NCBI RefSeq assembly: GCF_031846325.1 | Contig: NZ_JAVRHZ010000002.1 | Coordinates: 62,001-126,000, forward strand | Length of the DNA: 64,000 nt | Direction of reading: 5' to 3' | DNA from: Patiriisocius_A hiemis | Lineage (GTDB): Bacteria > Bacteroidota > Bacteroidia > Flavobacteriales > Flavobacteriaceae | In this document: piece after piece, positions 13,891-23,463 of the stretch | Numbering within the stretch: the first letter of the stretch is position 1 | How the letters are laid out: every line of letters begins with the position of its first letter | Position numbers and translations under genes: made by a program | The notes under the pieces: generated by a model | Databases searched by the model: none | What the model saw: the letters and a program-made list of their open reading frames with translations, nothing else | What the model was told of the DNA's origin: nothing

Positions 13891-16800
13891 ATGCCCAATT
13901 TTAATTTTAGTAAATGGAATACCATCGTAGGATGGTCTGTTTTTGCAATCGCACTACTCACCTACTGGTTAACGGTAGAACCTACAGCAAGTTTTTGGGA
14001 TGCTGGAGAATATATCACCACAGCGAGTAATCTAGAAGTGGGGCACCCACCAGGGGCACCATTGTACCAATTGCTCGGAGCATTTTTCTCTATCTTTGCT
14101 ATGGAGCCCTCCAATATTGCATTGACTATTAACTTAATGTCTGTTTTTGCGAGTGCCTTTACTATTCTATTTATGTTTTGGTCTATCTCTATTTTACTTA
14201 GAAAAATAGTAGGTAAAAACAATGAGTTAAACACCTACAATAGCATCGCTATTATAGGCAGCGCAGCAATTGGAGCACTAGCTTTTACATTTACTGATAG
14301 TTTTTGGTATAGTGCTGTAGAGGCCGAAGTATATGCCGCTGCCGCTTTTATAATGTCAGCGTTATTTTATTGTGGTTTACGTTGGGAGCAAGCTATGAAT
14401 GAACCAAGAGGAAACAAATGGCTTATTCTTATCTGTTTTATTATAGGACTCTCTTTTGGTATTCACTTTATGGGATTACTCACCATCCCTGCAATAGGTT
14501 TTCTATACTTCTTTAAAAACTATAAAAAAGTTACCCTTAAAAATTTCATTATTGCCAATGTGGTAGTCGTTGCTATTCTACTTTTTATATTCAAGCTATT
14601 ATTACCAATGACAATGAAGTTTTTTAGTGCTTCGGAGTTATTTTTTGTAAATAGTATAGGACTTCCTTTTAATTCGGGGTCTATAATTGCTGGTTTACTT
14701 TTTATAGCACTCTTCTATTTTGGATTACGCTACACAAGACAAAAAAACTATACGCAAGTTAATACGCTATTACTGTGCATCTTGTTTATTTTTATTGGGT
14801 TTTCTAGTTGGTTAATGCTACCTATTCGAGCTAATGCAGGTGTAGTTATTAATGAAAATAATCCTAATAATGCTAGAGAATTACTAGCATACTACAACAG
14901 AGAACAATATCCAGAAACGCACTTGTTTTATGGCCCTCTTTTTACTGAAACCTATGCAGGTTTAGACCCAGACAACCCTTATAAAGACGACAAGCCTAAA
15001 TATGAAAAAGACGAAGAAGCTGGCAAGTATGTAATTGTAAACGATTACAAAAATGCAAGCCAGAATACAGATGATGCCCACAAGGCAATATTACCAAGGA
15101 TGTGGAGCTTAGAGAACAATAAAAATTATATAGAATTTGCTGGAGGCTTAGATTTTTCAATAAAACGCGAATATCGAAATGAGCCCCGACTTGTTGAAGA
15201 AGTCAATAGGTTTAAACAAGCATATAACGAAGGTCTTGTAGATGGCGAGAATTACGATAGTTTTTTAAGGGACTTTGGCCCATTCCTAGATGTAGAAAAA
15301 CCCTCGCTTTGGGATAATCTATCCTTTATGTTTGAGTTTCAGTTTGGATATATGTATTGGCGATATTTTATGTGGAATTTTGCCGGACGGCAAGATGATG
15401 TACAAGGGCAATACACAGATTTGCATGGAAATTGGATAAGCGGTATCGACTTTATTGATTCAATGAGATTAGGCTCTCAAGATAACCTTCCAAGTGATAT
15501 AGAGTATAACAAAGCAAGAAACACCTACTACTTTTTACCGCTCATTATTGGGATATTAGGATTAGTTTTTCATTTTAAAGAAAACCCTAAAAACTTTTGG
15601 GTATTACTCGTCTTTTTCTTGTTCACAGGATTAGCCCTAAAAGTGTACCTCAACGAACGGCCTTTTGAGCCCAGAGAACGTGACTATGCCTTAGTTGGTT
15701 CGTTTTACGTATTTGCGATGTGGATAGGTTTTGGGGTCTATGCTTTGTATGATATGCTTAAAGATTATTTAAAACCAAAGCTTGTGCTACCTATTGTGCT
15801 TGGGGTAACCATGCTTGCCGCTCCCGTTTTATTAGCTTCACAAAACTGGGATGACCATGACCGCTCTAACAGATATACTGCTAGAACAATGGGTAAAATG
15901 TACCTCGACTCTGTTGATGAGAACGCAATTATTTTCACCATTGGAGATAATGATACCTTTATGTTATGGTATCTTCAAAATATAGAAGAATACAGACAAG
16001 ATGTGCGGATTGTTAATACCAGCTTATTTCAAACAGATTGGTATATAGACGACATGAAGAAAAAAGCATATACAAGTGATCCTATACCATCACAATTAAC
16101 ACATGATAAATACAAATATGGTACTCGAGACTTCTTGTTTTATCAGGAAACTAAAAGAGACACGTTAGACATAAATACCTGGATGGACTTTGTAGCAGAT
16201 GATAGCCCTAAAACTAAGGTAGAATTACAAAGCGGGCAGTTTGCAAACACATTTCCTTCAAAAGTTATTAGGATTCCAGTAGATAAAGAAGCTGTTCTTA
16301 AAAATGGAATAGTAAAACCTGAAGATGCAGATAAAATAGTTCCTTACATAGATATTACGCTTAAAGGTGATGTGCTCTATAAAAACAGATTGTTAATGCT
16401 AGATGTTATAGCTAATAACAATTGGGAGCGTCCTATATACTTTAGCGGTGGTGCTTTTGGAGATGATGATTATATCTGGATGAAAGACTATTTACAACTT
16501 GATGGTGTGGTCTATAAGTTGGTTCCAATTAAAACACCTGTTGACCCAAGAAATCCTTTTGATATGGGAAGAATAGATAGTGAAAAGATGTACGATATTG
16601 TAAAGTCTTGGGAATGGGGTAATAGTGGTAGCCCAGACATTTATCATGATGTAGAAACACGTAGAAATTCTATTACGTACCGAAGTAATCTTGCTCGTCT
16701 TGCTGAAACGTTAATTAATGAAGGAAAGCTTGAAAAGGCAGAAGAAATCTTAGACCTCGCTATGGAGAAAATGCCCGTTAAGTACTTTACATACTACTCT

Positions 16801-17190
16801 TTGTTAGAGCCATATGTTTTAGGATACTATGAAGTTGGCAATCCCGAAAGGGCAAGAGAAATTTATCAAGAAGTTGCAAAAGTATATCAAGAAAAACTTG
16901 AGTACTATAGCGGCATGAAGATAAGAAACCAATATCCTATTGCGGATGAAATTATTAGTGATATGGAACGATATCGCGGTCTAATTGATATCTTAATCAT
17001 TATGGATAAGGAGGAGTATGCTAGACCTGAAGCTTCAACCTTTAATAATTATCTAAAGTTATTCCGTCATTTCTATACTCCAGAAGAAGGAATAGATATA
17101 GACAAAACTAAAGAAGCTGAGGACTCCATATTAGACATAATGCTAGACCCTGAAGCTGCAGAGCTACTTGAGGAAAACCCAATAAATTAA
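13891..17190 (+). CDS. DUF2723 family membrane protein with C-terminal TPR-like region
   Basis: A 1099-residue protein. The N-terminal half has many membrane segments, beginning VGWSVFAIALLTYWLTV and followed by the family signature FWDAGEYITTASNLEVGHPP, whose acidic residues recall GT-C glycosyltransferases. The middle is a large soluble loop, then more helices (LIIGILGLVF, FYVFAMWIGFGVYALY) and a periplasmic region with a TPR-like repeat (LEKAEEILDLAMEKMP, NPERAREIYQEVAKVY). DUF2723 proteins are nearly universal in Bacteroidota and are thought to act in protein or envelope glycosylation; that role is inference. The next gene follows after 4 bases. Confidence 0.9.
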   Translation: MPNFNFSKWNTIVGWSVFAIALLTYWLTVEPTASFWDAGEYITTASNLEVGHPPGAPLYQLLGAFFSIFAMEPSNIALTINLMSVFASAFTILFMFWSISILLRKIVGKNNELNTYNSIAIIGSAAIGALAFTFTDSFWYSAVEAEVYAAAAFIMSALFYCGLRWEQAMNEPRGNKWLILICFIIGLSFGIHFMGLLTIPAIGFLYFFKNYKKVTLKNFIIANVVVVAILLFIFKLLLPMTMKFFSASELFFVNSIGLPFNSGSIIAGLLFIALFYFGLRYTRQKNYTQVNTLLLCILFIFIGFSSWLMLPIRANAGVVINENNPNNARELLAYYNREQYPETHLFYGPLFTETYAGLDPDNPYKDDKPKYEKDEEAGKYVIVNDYKNASQNTDDAHKAILPRMWSLENNKNYIEFAGGLDFSIKREYRNEPRLVEEVNRFKQAYNEGLVDGENYDSFLRDFGPFLDVEKPSLWDNLSFMFEFQFGYMYWRYFMWNFAGRQDDVQGQYTDLHGNWISGIDFIDSMRLGSQDNLPSDIEYNKARNTYYFLPLIIGILGLVFHFKENPKNFWVLLVFFLFTGLALKVYLNERPFEPRERDYALVGSFYVFAMWIGFGVYALYDMLKDYLKPKLVLPIVLGVTMLAAPVLLASQNWDDHDRSNRYTARTMGKMYLDSVDENAIIFTIGDNDTFMLWYLQNIEEYRQDVRIVNTSLFQTDWYIDDMKKKAYTSDPIPSQLTHDKYKYGTRDFLFYQETKRDTLDINTWMDFVADDSPKTKVELQSGQFANTFPSKVIRIPVDKEAVLKNGIVKPEDADKIVPYIDITLKGDVLYKNRLLMLDVIANNNWERPIYFSGGAFGDDDYIWMKDYLQLDGVVYKLVPIKTPVDPRNPFDMGRIDSEKMYDIVKSWEWGNSGSPDIYHDVETRRNSITYRSNLARLAETLINEGKLEKAEEILDLAMEKMPVKYFTYYSLLEPYVLGYYEVGNPERAREIYQEVAKVYQEKLEYYSGMKIRNQYPIADEIISDMERYRGLIDILIIMDKEEYARPEASTFNNYLKLFRHFYTPEEGIDIDKTKEAEDSILDIMLDPEAAELLEENPIN

Positions 17191-17194
17191 TACC

Positions 17195-17815
17195 GTGAAA
17201 TGGTATTTTGTTAAAACGCCCAAATTTTTTAAATGGATATATCCTAAAAGAATTTGGGCGTTTTCAAACACAGAAAAGCCACATCTTACTTTTGATGACG
17301 GACCTATACCAGAAGTAACGCCTTGGGTATTAGATGAGCTTAAAAAACATAATGTAAAAGCTACTTTTTTTTGCATTGGAGAAAATATTGCCAAACATCC
17401 AGAAATTTTTAAACGTATTATTGTAGAAGGTCATCAAATAGGTAATCACACGTATAATCACCTTAATGGTTGGAAAACAGATACAGACAAGTATCTAGAA
17501 AATGTAGTGAAATGTGAAACTGAAATACAGAAACACACCTCAAAAAACTACACTAAACTCTTTCGCCCACCTTACGGAAAGCTTTCTTTTAAACAAGCAA
17601 AATTAATACTTTTAGAGGGCTATAAAATTTTAATGTGGAGCACACTTAGTGGCGATTTTGACACTTCAATTTCAAAAGAAAAGTGTTTAGAAAATACATT
17701 ATCGGGTTTAAAAAATGGACGTATTATTATCTTTCATGATAGTTTAAAAGCAGAAAAAAACCTTCGGTATGTATTACCCAAAGTATTAGAGAAAATTTCG
17801 GTAAGCAAGAAGTAA
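17195..17815 (+). CDS. Polysaccharide deacetylase (NodB-homology) family protein
   Basis: A 206-residue protein starting at GTG. All NodB-domain motifs are visible: TFDDGP (Asp34, Asp35), the metal-binding HQIGNHTYNH (His85, His89), RPPYG (Arg124 to Gly128), WSTLSGDFD and the final IIIFHDS. This set predicts an active metal-dependent carbohydrate esterase (CE4) removing N- or O-acetyl groups. There is no obvious signal peptide, so its location is unclear. It follows the DUF2723 gene by 4 bases, consistent with a shared role in glycan or cell-envelope modification. It converges tail to tail with the thioredoxin-like gene with no base between the two stops. Confidence 0.92.
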   Translation: MKWYFVKTPKFFKWIYPKRIWAFSNTEKPHLTFDDGPIPEVTPWVLDELKKHNVKATFFCIGENIAKHPEIFKRIIVEGHQIGNHTYNHLNGWKTDTDKYLENVVKCETEIQKHTSKNYTKLFRPPYGKLSFKQAKLILLEGYKILMWSTLSGDFDTSISKEKCLENTLSGLKNGRIIIFHDSLKAEKNLRYVLPKVLEKISVSKK

Positions 17816-18112
17816 CTAAACGTATTCCTTAATTAAACCAATAAGTGTATTGGCATCTTGCTCTCCACTTTGGCGCCATTTCATTTCGCCATTTTTATAA
17901 ATCATAAGGGTTGGTAGCCCTTTTACTCTAAGAGCTTCGGCAAGTTCTTGATTTTTTTCAACATCAATTTTAATAACTTTTGCCTTATCACCCATAGCAG
18001 CTGCTACATCTCTTAAAACAGGGTGCATCCCTTTACAGGCTTCGTCCCATTCTGCATAAAAGTCTAGCAAAACAGGAATACTGTTTTCAATTAATTCTCC
18101 AAATTTTGACAT
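17816..18112 (-). CDS. Thioredoxin-like protein lacking the first active-site cysteine
   Basis: A 98-residue thioredoxin-fold protein: LLDFYAEWDEACKGMHPVL, then KIDVEKNQELAEALRV, the cis-proline KGLPTLMIYKNGE (Pro67) and GLIKEYV. The normal WCGPC is WDEAC, so only Cys26 remains. The conserved Trp, the Lys after the cysteine and the cis-Pro are all kept. It cannot do ordinary dithiol exchange by itself, but could work as a monothiol protein, a chaperone or a binding partner. No signal peptide. Its stop abuts that of the deacetylase gene. Confidence 0.9.
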   Translation of the reverse strand: MSKFGELIENSIPVLLDFYAEWDEACKGMHPVLRDVAAAMGDKAKVIKIDVEKNQELAEALRVKGLPTLMIYKNGEMKWRQSGEQDANTLIGLIKEYV

Positions 18113-18167
18113 AAGCCTAATTAGATTATAGGAAAAATAGTACTACAAATATAGTATTTCCGCTTAA

Positions 18168-19388
18168 TTAAGCAGAATTTACTCTTTTTTTAAGTTTAAT
18201 TACTGTTATTTCTGGCCATATCCCCACTCTTCCCGGGTAGCCTAAATACCCAAATCCTCTATTTACATTAATGTATCTCCCTAGCTCTTCATAAATTCCA
18301 GCCCAGTTTTCATATCTATACTTTACGGGGCTCCACTTAAACCAGCCTGGGATTTCTATACCAAACTGCATTCCATGAGTGTGACCACTTAATGTAAGCT
18401 GAAAGTTTCTATCATCTTCCTTTACTTGTGCCTTCCAATGAGATGGGTCGTGACTAAGTAGAATTTTAAAGTCTTCGGTAGTTACTTCTTCACATGCTTT
18501 ATCTAAATCGCCCGCTTTTTTAAAACCTCCTTCGCCCCAGTTTTCTACTCCTATTAATTTTATAGCCTCCCCTTTTCTCTCAAGTGTTCTATTTTCATTA
18601 AGTAATAAATCCCAGCCCATTTCACGTTGTATACCTTTTAATTTTGCAAGGTTTACACTTTTATCATCCTCAGTATTCCAACGTACATAGTCCCCGTAAT
18701 CATGATTTCCTAAAACAGAATATACTCCATCTTTAGCTGTAAGGGTTCCAAAAATGGCTTTCCAGTCATCCATTTCACTTGCAAGATTATTAACCAAATC
18801 TCCTGTAAAAAGAATAATGTCACTCTTTTGTTCATTAATTAAATTAACAGCATATTCTACCTTGTTTTTATTATCAAAACTACCACTATGGATGTCACTA
18901 ATTTGAGTTAGCGTAAACCCATCAAAAGCCTCTGGTAAATCATCAAATTCTAAGGCGTACTTTAATACTTTGTAGTTGTATTTTCCTTTAAACATTCCGT
19001 AAAGCAAAGAAGAAAAGGGAATAGCTGCTATTCCTAAAGCTAGGGTGCTTACAAATTTTCTTCTTGAAGGCATATAAAAAGATTCATTACCCCCACCTAT
19101 TTTGGAAAATATTCCTACAAAGAGCCGGACAACATCTTCCCCAAACATAAAAATAGTTAAGAACAGTTTTGGAATGAAAAAAGCTAGAAAAAAACCAAAA
19201 ATATACATCAGTTTTGGATTTGTTCTAGACTCTCCTGAAGAAAGAGCGTAAATAAAAAGTGCCAATACAGCAATAGAACTTACAACGTATAACCCATATA
19301 TCAAGCTATTTTTTGATACTGTTCGTAAAGCTTGAAAGGCGTAAATATCTACAAGAATATAGATAACAATAAAAATAATCCAGCGCAT
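18168..19388 (-). CDS. Membrane-anchored metallophosphoesterase
   Basis: A 406-residue protein with three or four N-terminal membrane helices (about 1-90: IIFIVIYILVDIYAFQAL, IAVLALFIYAL, FFLAFFIPKLFLTIFMF), a further hydrophobic segment near 112, then a calcineurin-like phosphoesterase domain (about 150-395). The metal-binding motifs are complete: QISDIHSG, FTGDLVNN, LGNHDYGDY, LLSHDP and SGHTHGMQFG. This resembles YaeI/YkuE-type enzymes acting on phospholipid or UDP-linked substrates, but the substrate is not known. The gene is alone on this strand and divergent from the GH92 operon. Confidence 0.9.
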   Translation of the reverse strand: MRWIIFIVIYILVDIYAFQALRTVSKNSLIYGLYVVSSIAVLALFIYALSSGESRTNPKLMYIFGFFLAFFIPKLFLTIFMFGEDVVRLFVGIFSKIGGGNESFYMPSRRKFVSTLALGIAAIPFSSLLYGMFKGKYNYKVLKYALEFDDLPEAFDGFTLTQISDIHSGSFDNKNKVEYAVNLINEQKSDIILFTGDLVNNLASEMDDWKAIFGTLTAKDGVYSVLGNHDYGDYVRWNTEDDKSVNLAKLKGIQREMGWDLLLNENRTLERKGEAIKLIGVENWGEGGFKKAGDLDKACEEVTTEDFKILLSHDPSHWKAQVKEDDRNFQLTLSGHTHGMQFGIEIPGWFKWSPVKYRYENWAGIYEELGRYINVNRGFGYLGYPGRVGIWPEITVIKLKKRVNSA

Positions 19389-19501
19389 GTGGTATCCAAA
19401 AACTTTTGATGAAATTCTAAAGATACTACACTTTAAAACCTCTTATTTGAAATTCACTTATTTTTAACGCTTTTTGTACCTTTCGGTTATAATTCTATCT
19501 A

Positions 19502-22435
19502 ATGAAACACAGCTTACCTCTTCTTATTCTTTTTATCTTGCTTTTTAGTTGCAACACTTCAACAAAAGAGGCTCCAGCCACAAAATCAAAATCCTTAACA
19601 AGTTATGTAAACCCATTTATAGGTACCGGTGGCCATGGGCATACCTACCCTGGAGCTACAATGCCTTTTGGGATGATGCAATTAAGTCCAGATACTCGAC
19701 TCGACGGCTGGGATGGTTGTAGTGGTTATCATTATACAGACTCGTACATTTATGGTTTTTCTCATACTCATTTAAGTGGCACAGGAGTTAGCGATTACGG
19801 TGACATATTACTAATGCCTACTAACAAACTAGTTTTTAACAATGGCGCAGATGGTAAAGAAGGATATCGCGCTCATTTTTCTCATAATAATGAAGAAGCC
19901 TTACCAGGGTATTACAAAGTGCAATTAGATTCAACCAATATAAATGTAGAACTAACCGTGACCGCTAGAGCAGGAATGCACAAATATCAATTTCCTTCTT
20001 CTGAAAATCAATACACTATTTTAGACTTAGTACATCGTGATAAGGTATTAGACGCTAAAATTGAAAAAATATCTAATACTGAGATTTCTGGTTATCGTTT
20101 TTCAGATGCCTGGGCCAAAGACCAGCGTTTGTTTTTCAATATTAAAACATCACATCCATTTATTGATGTTTTGCAATCTCCTCCAGCTACAGGTCTGCCC
20201 GGGGCAAGAAGGATATCACTACAATTTATAAACCCAAATAATGAACCTGTTTATATTTCTATAGGAATTTCGGCAGTAGATGTTGAAGGAGCTAAACAAA
20301 ACAGAATACAAGAACTTAAGGAAAAATCCTTTGAGGAGATAAAACAAGAAGCCAATGATACTTGGGAAAAACAACTTGAAAAAATTGTTGTTGAAGGTAC
20401 TAACGAAGATGATAAAACTAACTTTTACACATCGCTTTATCATACCATGCTAGCCCCTAATCTTTATCAAGATGTAGATGGACGTTACAGGGGGATGGAT
20501 TTAGAAATTCATAAAACCACAGATTTTGACTACTACACGGTATTTTCACTTTGGGACACCTATCGCGCTGCCCACCCACTCTACACTATTATTGAGCAAG
20601 AACGCACTATCGACTTTATAAATACATTTTTAGCAAAATATGATGAAGGAGGCATTATGCCTATCTGGGATTTATCGGCTAACTACACAGGTTGCATGAT
20701 TGGGTATCATGCCGTTCCCGTAATTGCAGATGCCTACCTTAAAGGAATTGATGGCTTTGATGCAAAAAAAGCTTTTGCAGCAATGAAACACTCTGCAACA
20801 CGAGATAAACTAGGATTAGAAAGCTATAAATCTTTTGGTTTTATTCCTGTGGAAGAAGAAAGCGAAAGTGTATCAAAAACCTTAGAATATGCCTACGATG
20901 ATTGGACTATAGCACAAATGGCAAAAGCGCTTAATATGCCTGAAGACTATAAGCTATACACTCAACGTGCACAGTTTTACAAAAATAGTTACGACCCAAA
21001 AAGTAGATTTATGAGAGGACGTTTTCGAAATACGTGGTTTGCACCTTTTGACCCTTTTGAAGTAAACTTTAATTATACAGAAGCCAATGCTTGGCAATAC
21101 AGTTTATATACTCCACAAGATGTAAATGGTCATATTGAACTCATGGGAGGGAAACAAAAGTTTACGGCACATCTTGATGAATTATTTAGTGCAAAGACTG
21201 AAACTTCTGGAAGAGACCAAAAAGATATTACAGGACTTATTGGTCAATACGCACACGGAAATGAACCCAGTCACCACATGGCATACTTATATAACTTTGT
21301 AAATAAGCCAAGTAAAACACAAGAAAAAGTAAGAGAAATACTCACCACACTTTATACTAACGAGCCAGATGGAATTAGCGGAAATGAAGACTGTGGACAA
21401 ATGAGCGCTTGGTATATTTTTAGTTCCGTAGGCTTTTATCCCGTAACACCAGGAAGCAATCAATACATTATGGGAGCACCACTTTTTGATAAGGCCACAA
21501 TTAATTTAGAATCTGGAAAGCAATTTACTGTTGTTGCTAATAATAATTCAGAAGAAAATAAATACGTAGCATCTGTCACATTAAATGGAAACCAACTTAA
21601 TAGAAGCTACCTGTACCATAAGGAAATTATGGAGGGTGGAACACTAGTTTATGAAATGACCTCAACCCCTTCAAGTTGGGGAACAAAAGATGAAGAAGTA
21701 CCTACTTCAAAAATTACAGAACACTTAATAACTCCTGTTCCTTATATTTCTGAAGGCGATGTGGCTTTCAAAAATGAAACAACCATAGCACTTAGTAATA
21801 TTGATAAAGAAGCACATATTTACTATCGCTTAAATACCGAAGAGTATATAGAATACAAAGAACCATTTACAATTTCTGAAGCCACTTTACTTAGTGTGTA
21901 TGCAGAAAAAGATGGGGTTAAAAGTAGTAGTATTAAAACTCAGTTTTATAAAATTGACCCAAACCTTAGTATTACATTAGAAAGTGAATATGCCAACCAA
22001 TATAATGGAGGAGGCAAAAACGCCCTTATTGATGGTATAAGAGGAGCTAGAGACTTTAGAACAGGTGCTTGGCAAGGGTATCAAGACACAGATGTAGTTG
22101 CTATAGTAGACCTTGGAAAAGTAAAACCTATAGAGGATATTACTGTTAACTTTTTACAAGACCAACGTAGTTGGATTTTTTATCCTACTGAAGTTTCTTG
22201 TTATGTATCAGACAACCCAAACAACTTCTACAAGGAGCTACCAAAACAAACTATTGACAGTAAAACACCTAACGAAAACACCGAAATTAAAAATGTTACC
22301 TTTAGCATGAGAGGGTATAGCGCTCGCTATGTGAAAATTGTAGCAAAAAATTTAGGTGACTTACCTTCATGGCATTTAGGACACCCTTACAATGGAAAAG
22401 CTTGGATTTTTGTTGATGAAATTGAAGTAAAATAA
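19502..22435 (+). CDS. GH92 family alpha-mannosidase lipoprotein
   Basis: A 977-residue protein with a lipoprotein signal (LFSC, Cys17), then the GH92 catalytic module (about 35-740). Family blocks include NPFIGTGGHGHTYPGATMPF, GWDGCSGYHY, SLWDTYRAAHPL, GNEPSHHMAYLYN and GNEDCGQMSAWYIFSSVGFY, which contains the catalytic acid region. After this come a chitobiase/FN3-like strand-rich module (about 750-830) and a C-terminal discoidin-like carbohydrate-binding region (about 830-977). GH92 enzymes are calcium-dependent exo-alpha-mannosidases that trim high-mannose N-glycans. It heads an operon with glycosylasparaginase and a sugar transporter. Confidence 0.93.
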   Translation: MKHSLPLLILFILLFSCNTSTKEAPATKSKSLTSYVNPFIGTGGHGHTYPGATMPFGMMQLSPDTRLDGWDGCSGYHYTDSYIYGFSHTHLSGTGVSDYGDILLMPTNKLVFNNGADGKEGYRAHFSHNNEEALPGYYKVQLDSTNINVELTVTARAGMHKYQFPSSENQYTILDLVHRDKVLDAKIEKISNTEISGYRFSDAWAKDQRLFFNIKTSHPFIDVLQSPPATGLPGARRISLQFINPNNEPVYISIGISAVDVEGAKQNRIQELKEKSFEEIKQEANDTWEKQLEKIVVEGTNEDDKTNFYTSLYHTMLAPNLYQDVDGRYRGMDLEIHKTTDFDYYTVFSLWDTYRAAHPLYTIIEQERTIDFINTFLAKYDEGGIMPIWDLSANYTGCMIGYHAVPVIADAYLKGIDGFDAKKAFAAMKHSATRDKLGLESYKSFGFIPVEEESESVSKTLEYAYDDWTIAQMAKALNMPEDYKLYTQRAQFYKNSYDPKSRFMRGRFRNTWFAPFDPFEVNFNYTEANAWQYSLYTPQDVNGHIELMGGKQKFTAHLDELFSAKTETSGRDQKDITGLIGQYAHGNEPSHHMAYLYNFVNKPSKTQEKVREILTTLYTNEPDGISGNEDCGQMSAWYIFSSVGFYPVTPGSNQYIMGAPLFDKATINLESGKQFTVVANNNSEENKYVASVTLNGNQLNRSYLYHKEIMEGGTLVYEMTSTPSSWGTKDEEVPTSKITEHLITPVPYISEGDVAFKNETTIALSNIDKEAHIYYRLNTEEYIEYKEPFTISEATLLSVYAEKDGVKSSSIKTQFYKIDPNLSITLESEYANQYNGGGKNALIDGIRGARDFRTGAWQGYQDTDVVAIVDLGKVKPIEDITVNFLQDQRSWIFYPTEVSCYVSDNPNNFYKELPKQTIDSKTPNENTEIKNVTFSMRGYSARYVKIVAKNLGDLPSWHLGHPYNGKAWIFVDEIEVK

Positions 22436-22444
22436 CAACAGTAA

Positions 22445-23452
22445 ATGAAACGTAGAAAATTTATACAAAATGCATCATTAAGTAGTTTAGGCGTTGTAGC
22501 AGGAGCTTCAGTTATTGGATGTAAGGAAAATAAAGAAGCAACTAGCACTTTAGCTTCAGAAGAAGTAACATCTAACACTATTGTAAAACCCTTAGTAATT
22601 GCAACTTGGAATGTAAATAATGCAACTGCAAAAGCTTGGGAAGCACTTCAACAGGGAAAATCTGCTTTAGATGCTGTAGAGCAAGGATGTAGAGTAGAAG
22701 AAGCAGACCCAAAAAACCAAAGTGTAGGTTATGGCGGTCTACCAGATAGAGATGGAAGAGTAACATTAGATGCGTGCATTATGAACAAAGATGGAGATTA
22801 TGGTGCTGTGGTTTGTATGCAAAACATTATGCACCCCGTTAGTGTGGCAAGAAAAGTTATGGAAGATACTCCACATGTATTATTAGCTGAAGTTGGTGCT
22901 GAAGAATTTGCAGTTTCTCAAGGTTTTGAGAAAACAAACCTATTAACAGAGGCTTCAAAAAAGGCTTGGGAAGAATGGAAAAAAACATCTCTTTACAAAC
23001 CTATTATCAATATTGAAAACCATGACACTATTGGGATGCTTGCCATAGATAAAAATGGCGATATCTCTGGAGCTTGCACTACAAGTGGTTTAGCTTATAA
23101 AATGGCAGGACGTATTGGAGATTCACCTATTATAGGTTCTGGTTTATTTATTGACAATGAAGTTGGAGGTGCTACAGCAACTGGACTTGGGGAAGCTGTC
23201 TTAAAAACAGTAGGGAGTTTTTTAATTGTAGAATTAATGCGAAATGGGATGTCTCCTCAAAAAGCCTGTGAAGAAGCAATAGGTAGAATCATTAAAAAAA
23301 ATCCTAATTATGAGGATTTCCAGATTGGATACATTGCCGTAAATAAAAAAGGAGAAACTGGTTCCTATTCTATTCATGAAGGTTTTTGGGTGACTAAGTA
23401 TGTAAATGATAAAAACACTAATACTGCCTCAGAATTTTACAATAAAAAATAA
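22445..23452 (+). CDS. N4-(beta-N-acetylglucosaminyl)-L-asparaginase (glycosylasparaginase)
   Basis: A 335-residue Ntn-hydrolase. The N terminus MKRRKFIQNASLSSLG is a twin-arginine-type signal with Cys26 in VIGCKEN as a possible lipidation site. The autocleavage/nucleophile site is HDTIGMLAID (Thr195), and GGATATGLGEAVLKT follows in the beta subunit. The enzyme cuts the GlcNAc-Asn bond of glycopeptides. With the GH92 mannosidase 9 bases upstream and a sugar transporter 11 bases downstream it forms an operon for removing N-glycans from glycoproteins. Confidence 0.93.
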   Translation: MKRRKFIQNASLSSLGVVAGASVIGCKENKEATSTLASEEVTSNTIVKPLVIATWNVNNATAKAWEALQQGKSALDAVEQGCRVEEADPKNQSVGYGGLPDRDGRVTLDACIMNKDGDYGAVVCMQNIMHPVSVARKVMEDTPHVLLAEVGAEEFAVSQGFEKTNLLTEASKKAWEEWKKTSLYKPIINIENHDTIGMLAIDKNGDISGACTTSGLAYKMAGRIGDSPIIGSGLFIDNEVGGATATGLGEAVLKTVGSFLIVELMRNGMSPQKACEEAIGRIIKKNPNYEDFQIGYIAVNKKGETGSYSIHEGFWVTKYVNDKNTNTASEFYNKK

Positions 23453-23463
23453 CCAATTACCAC

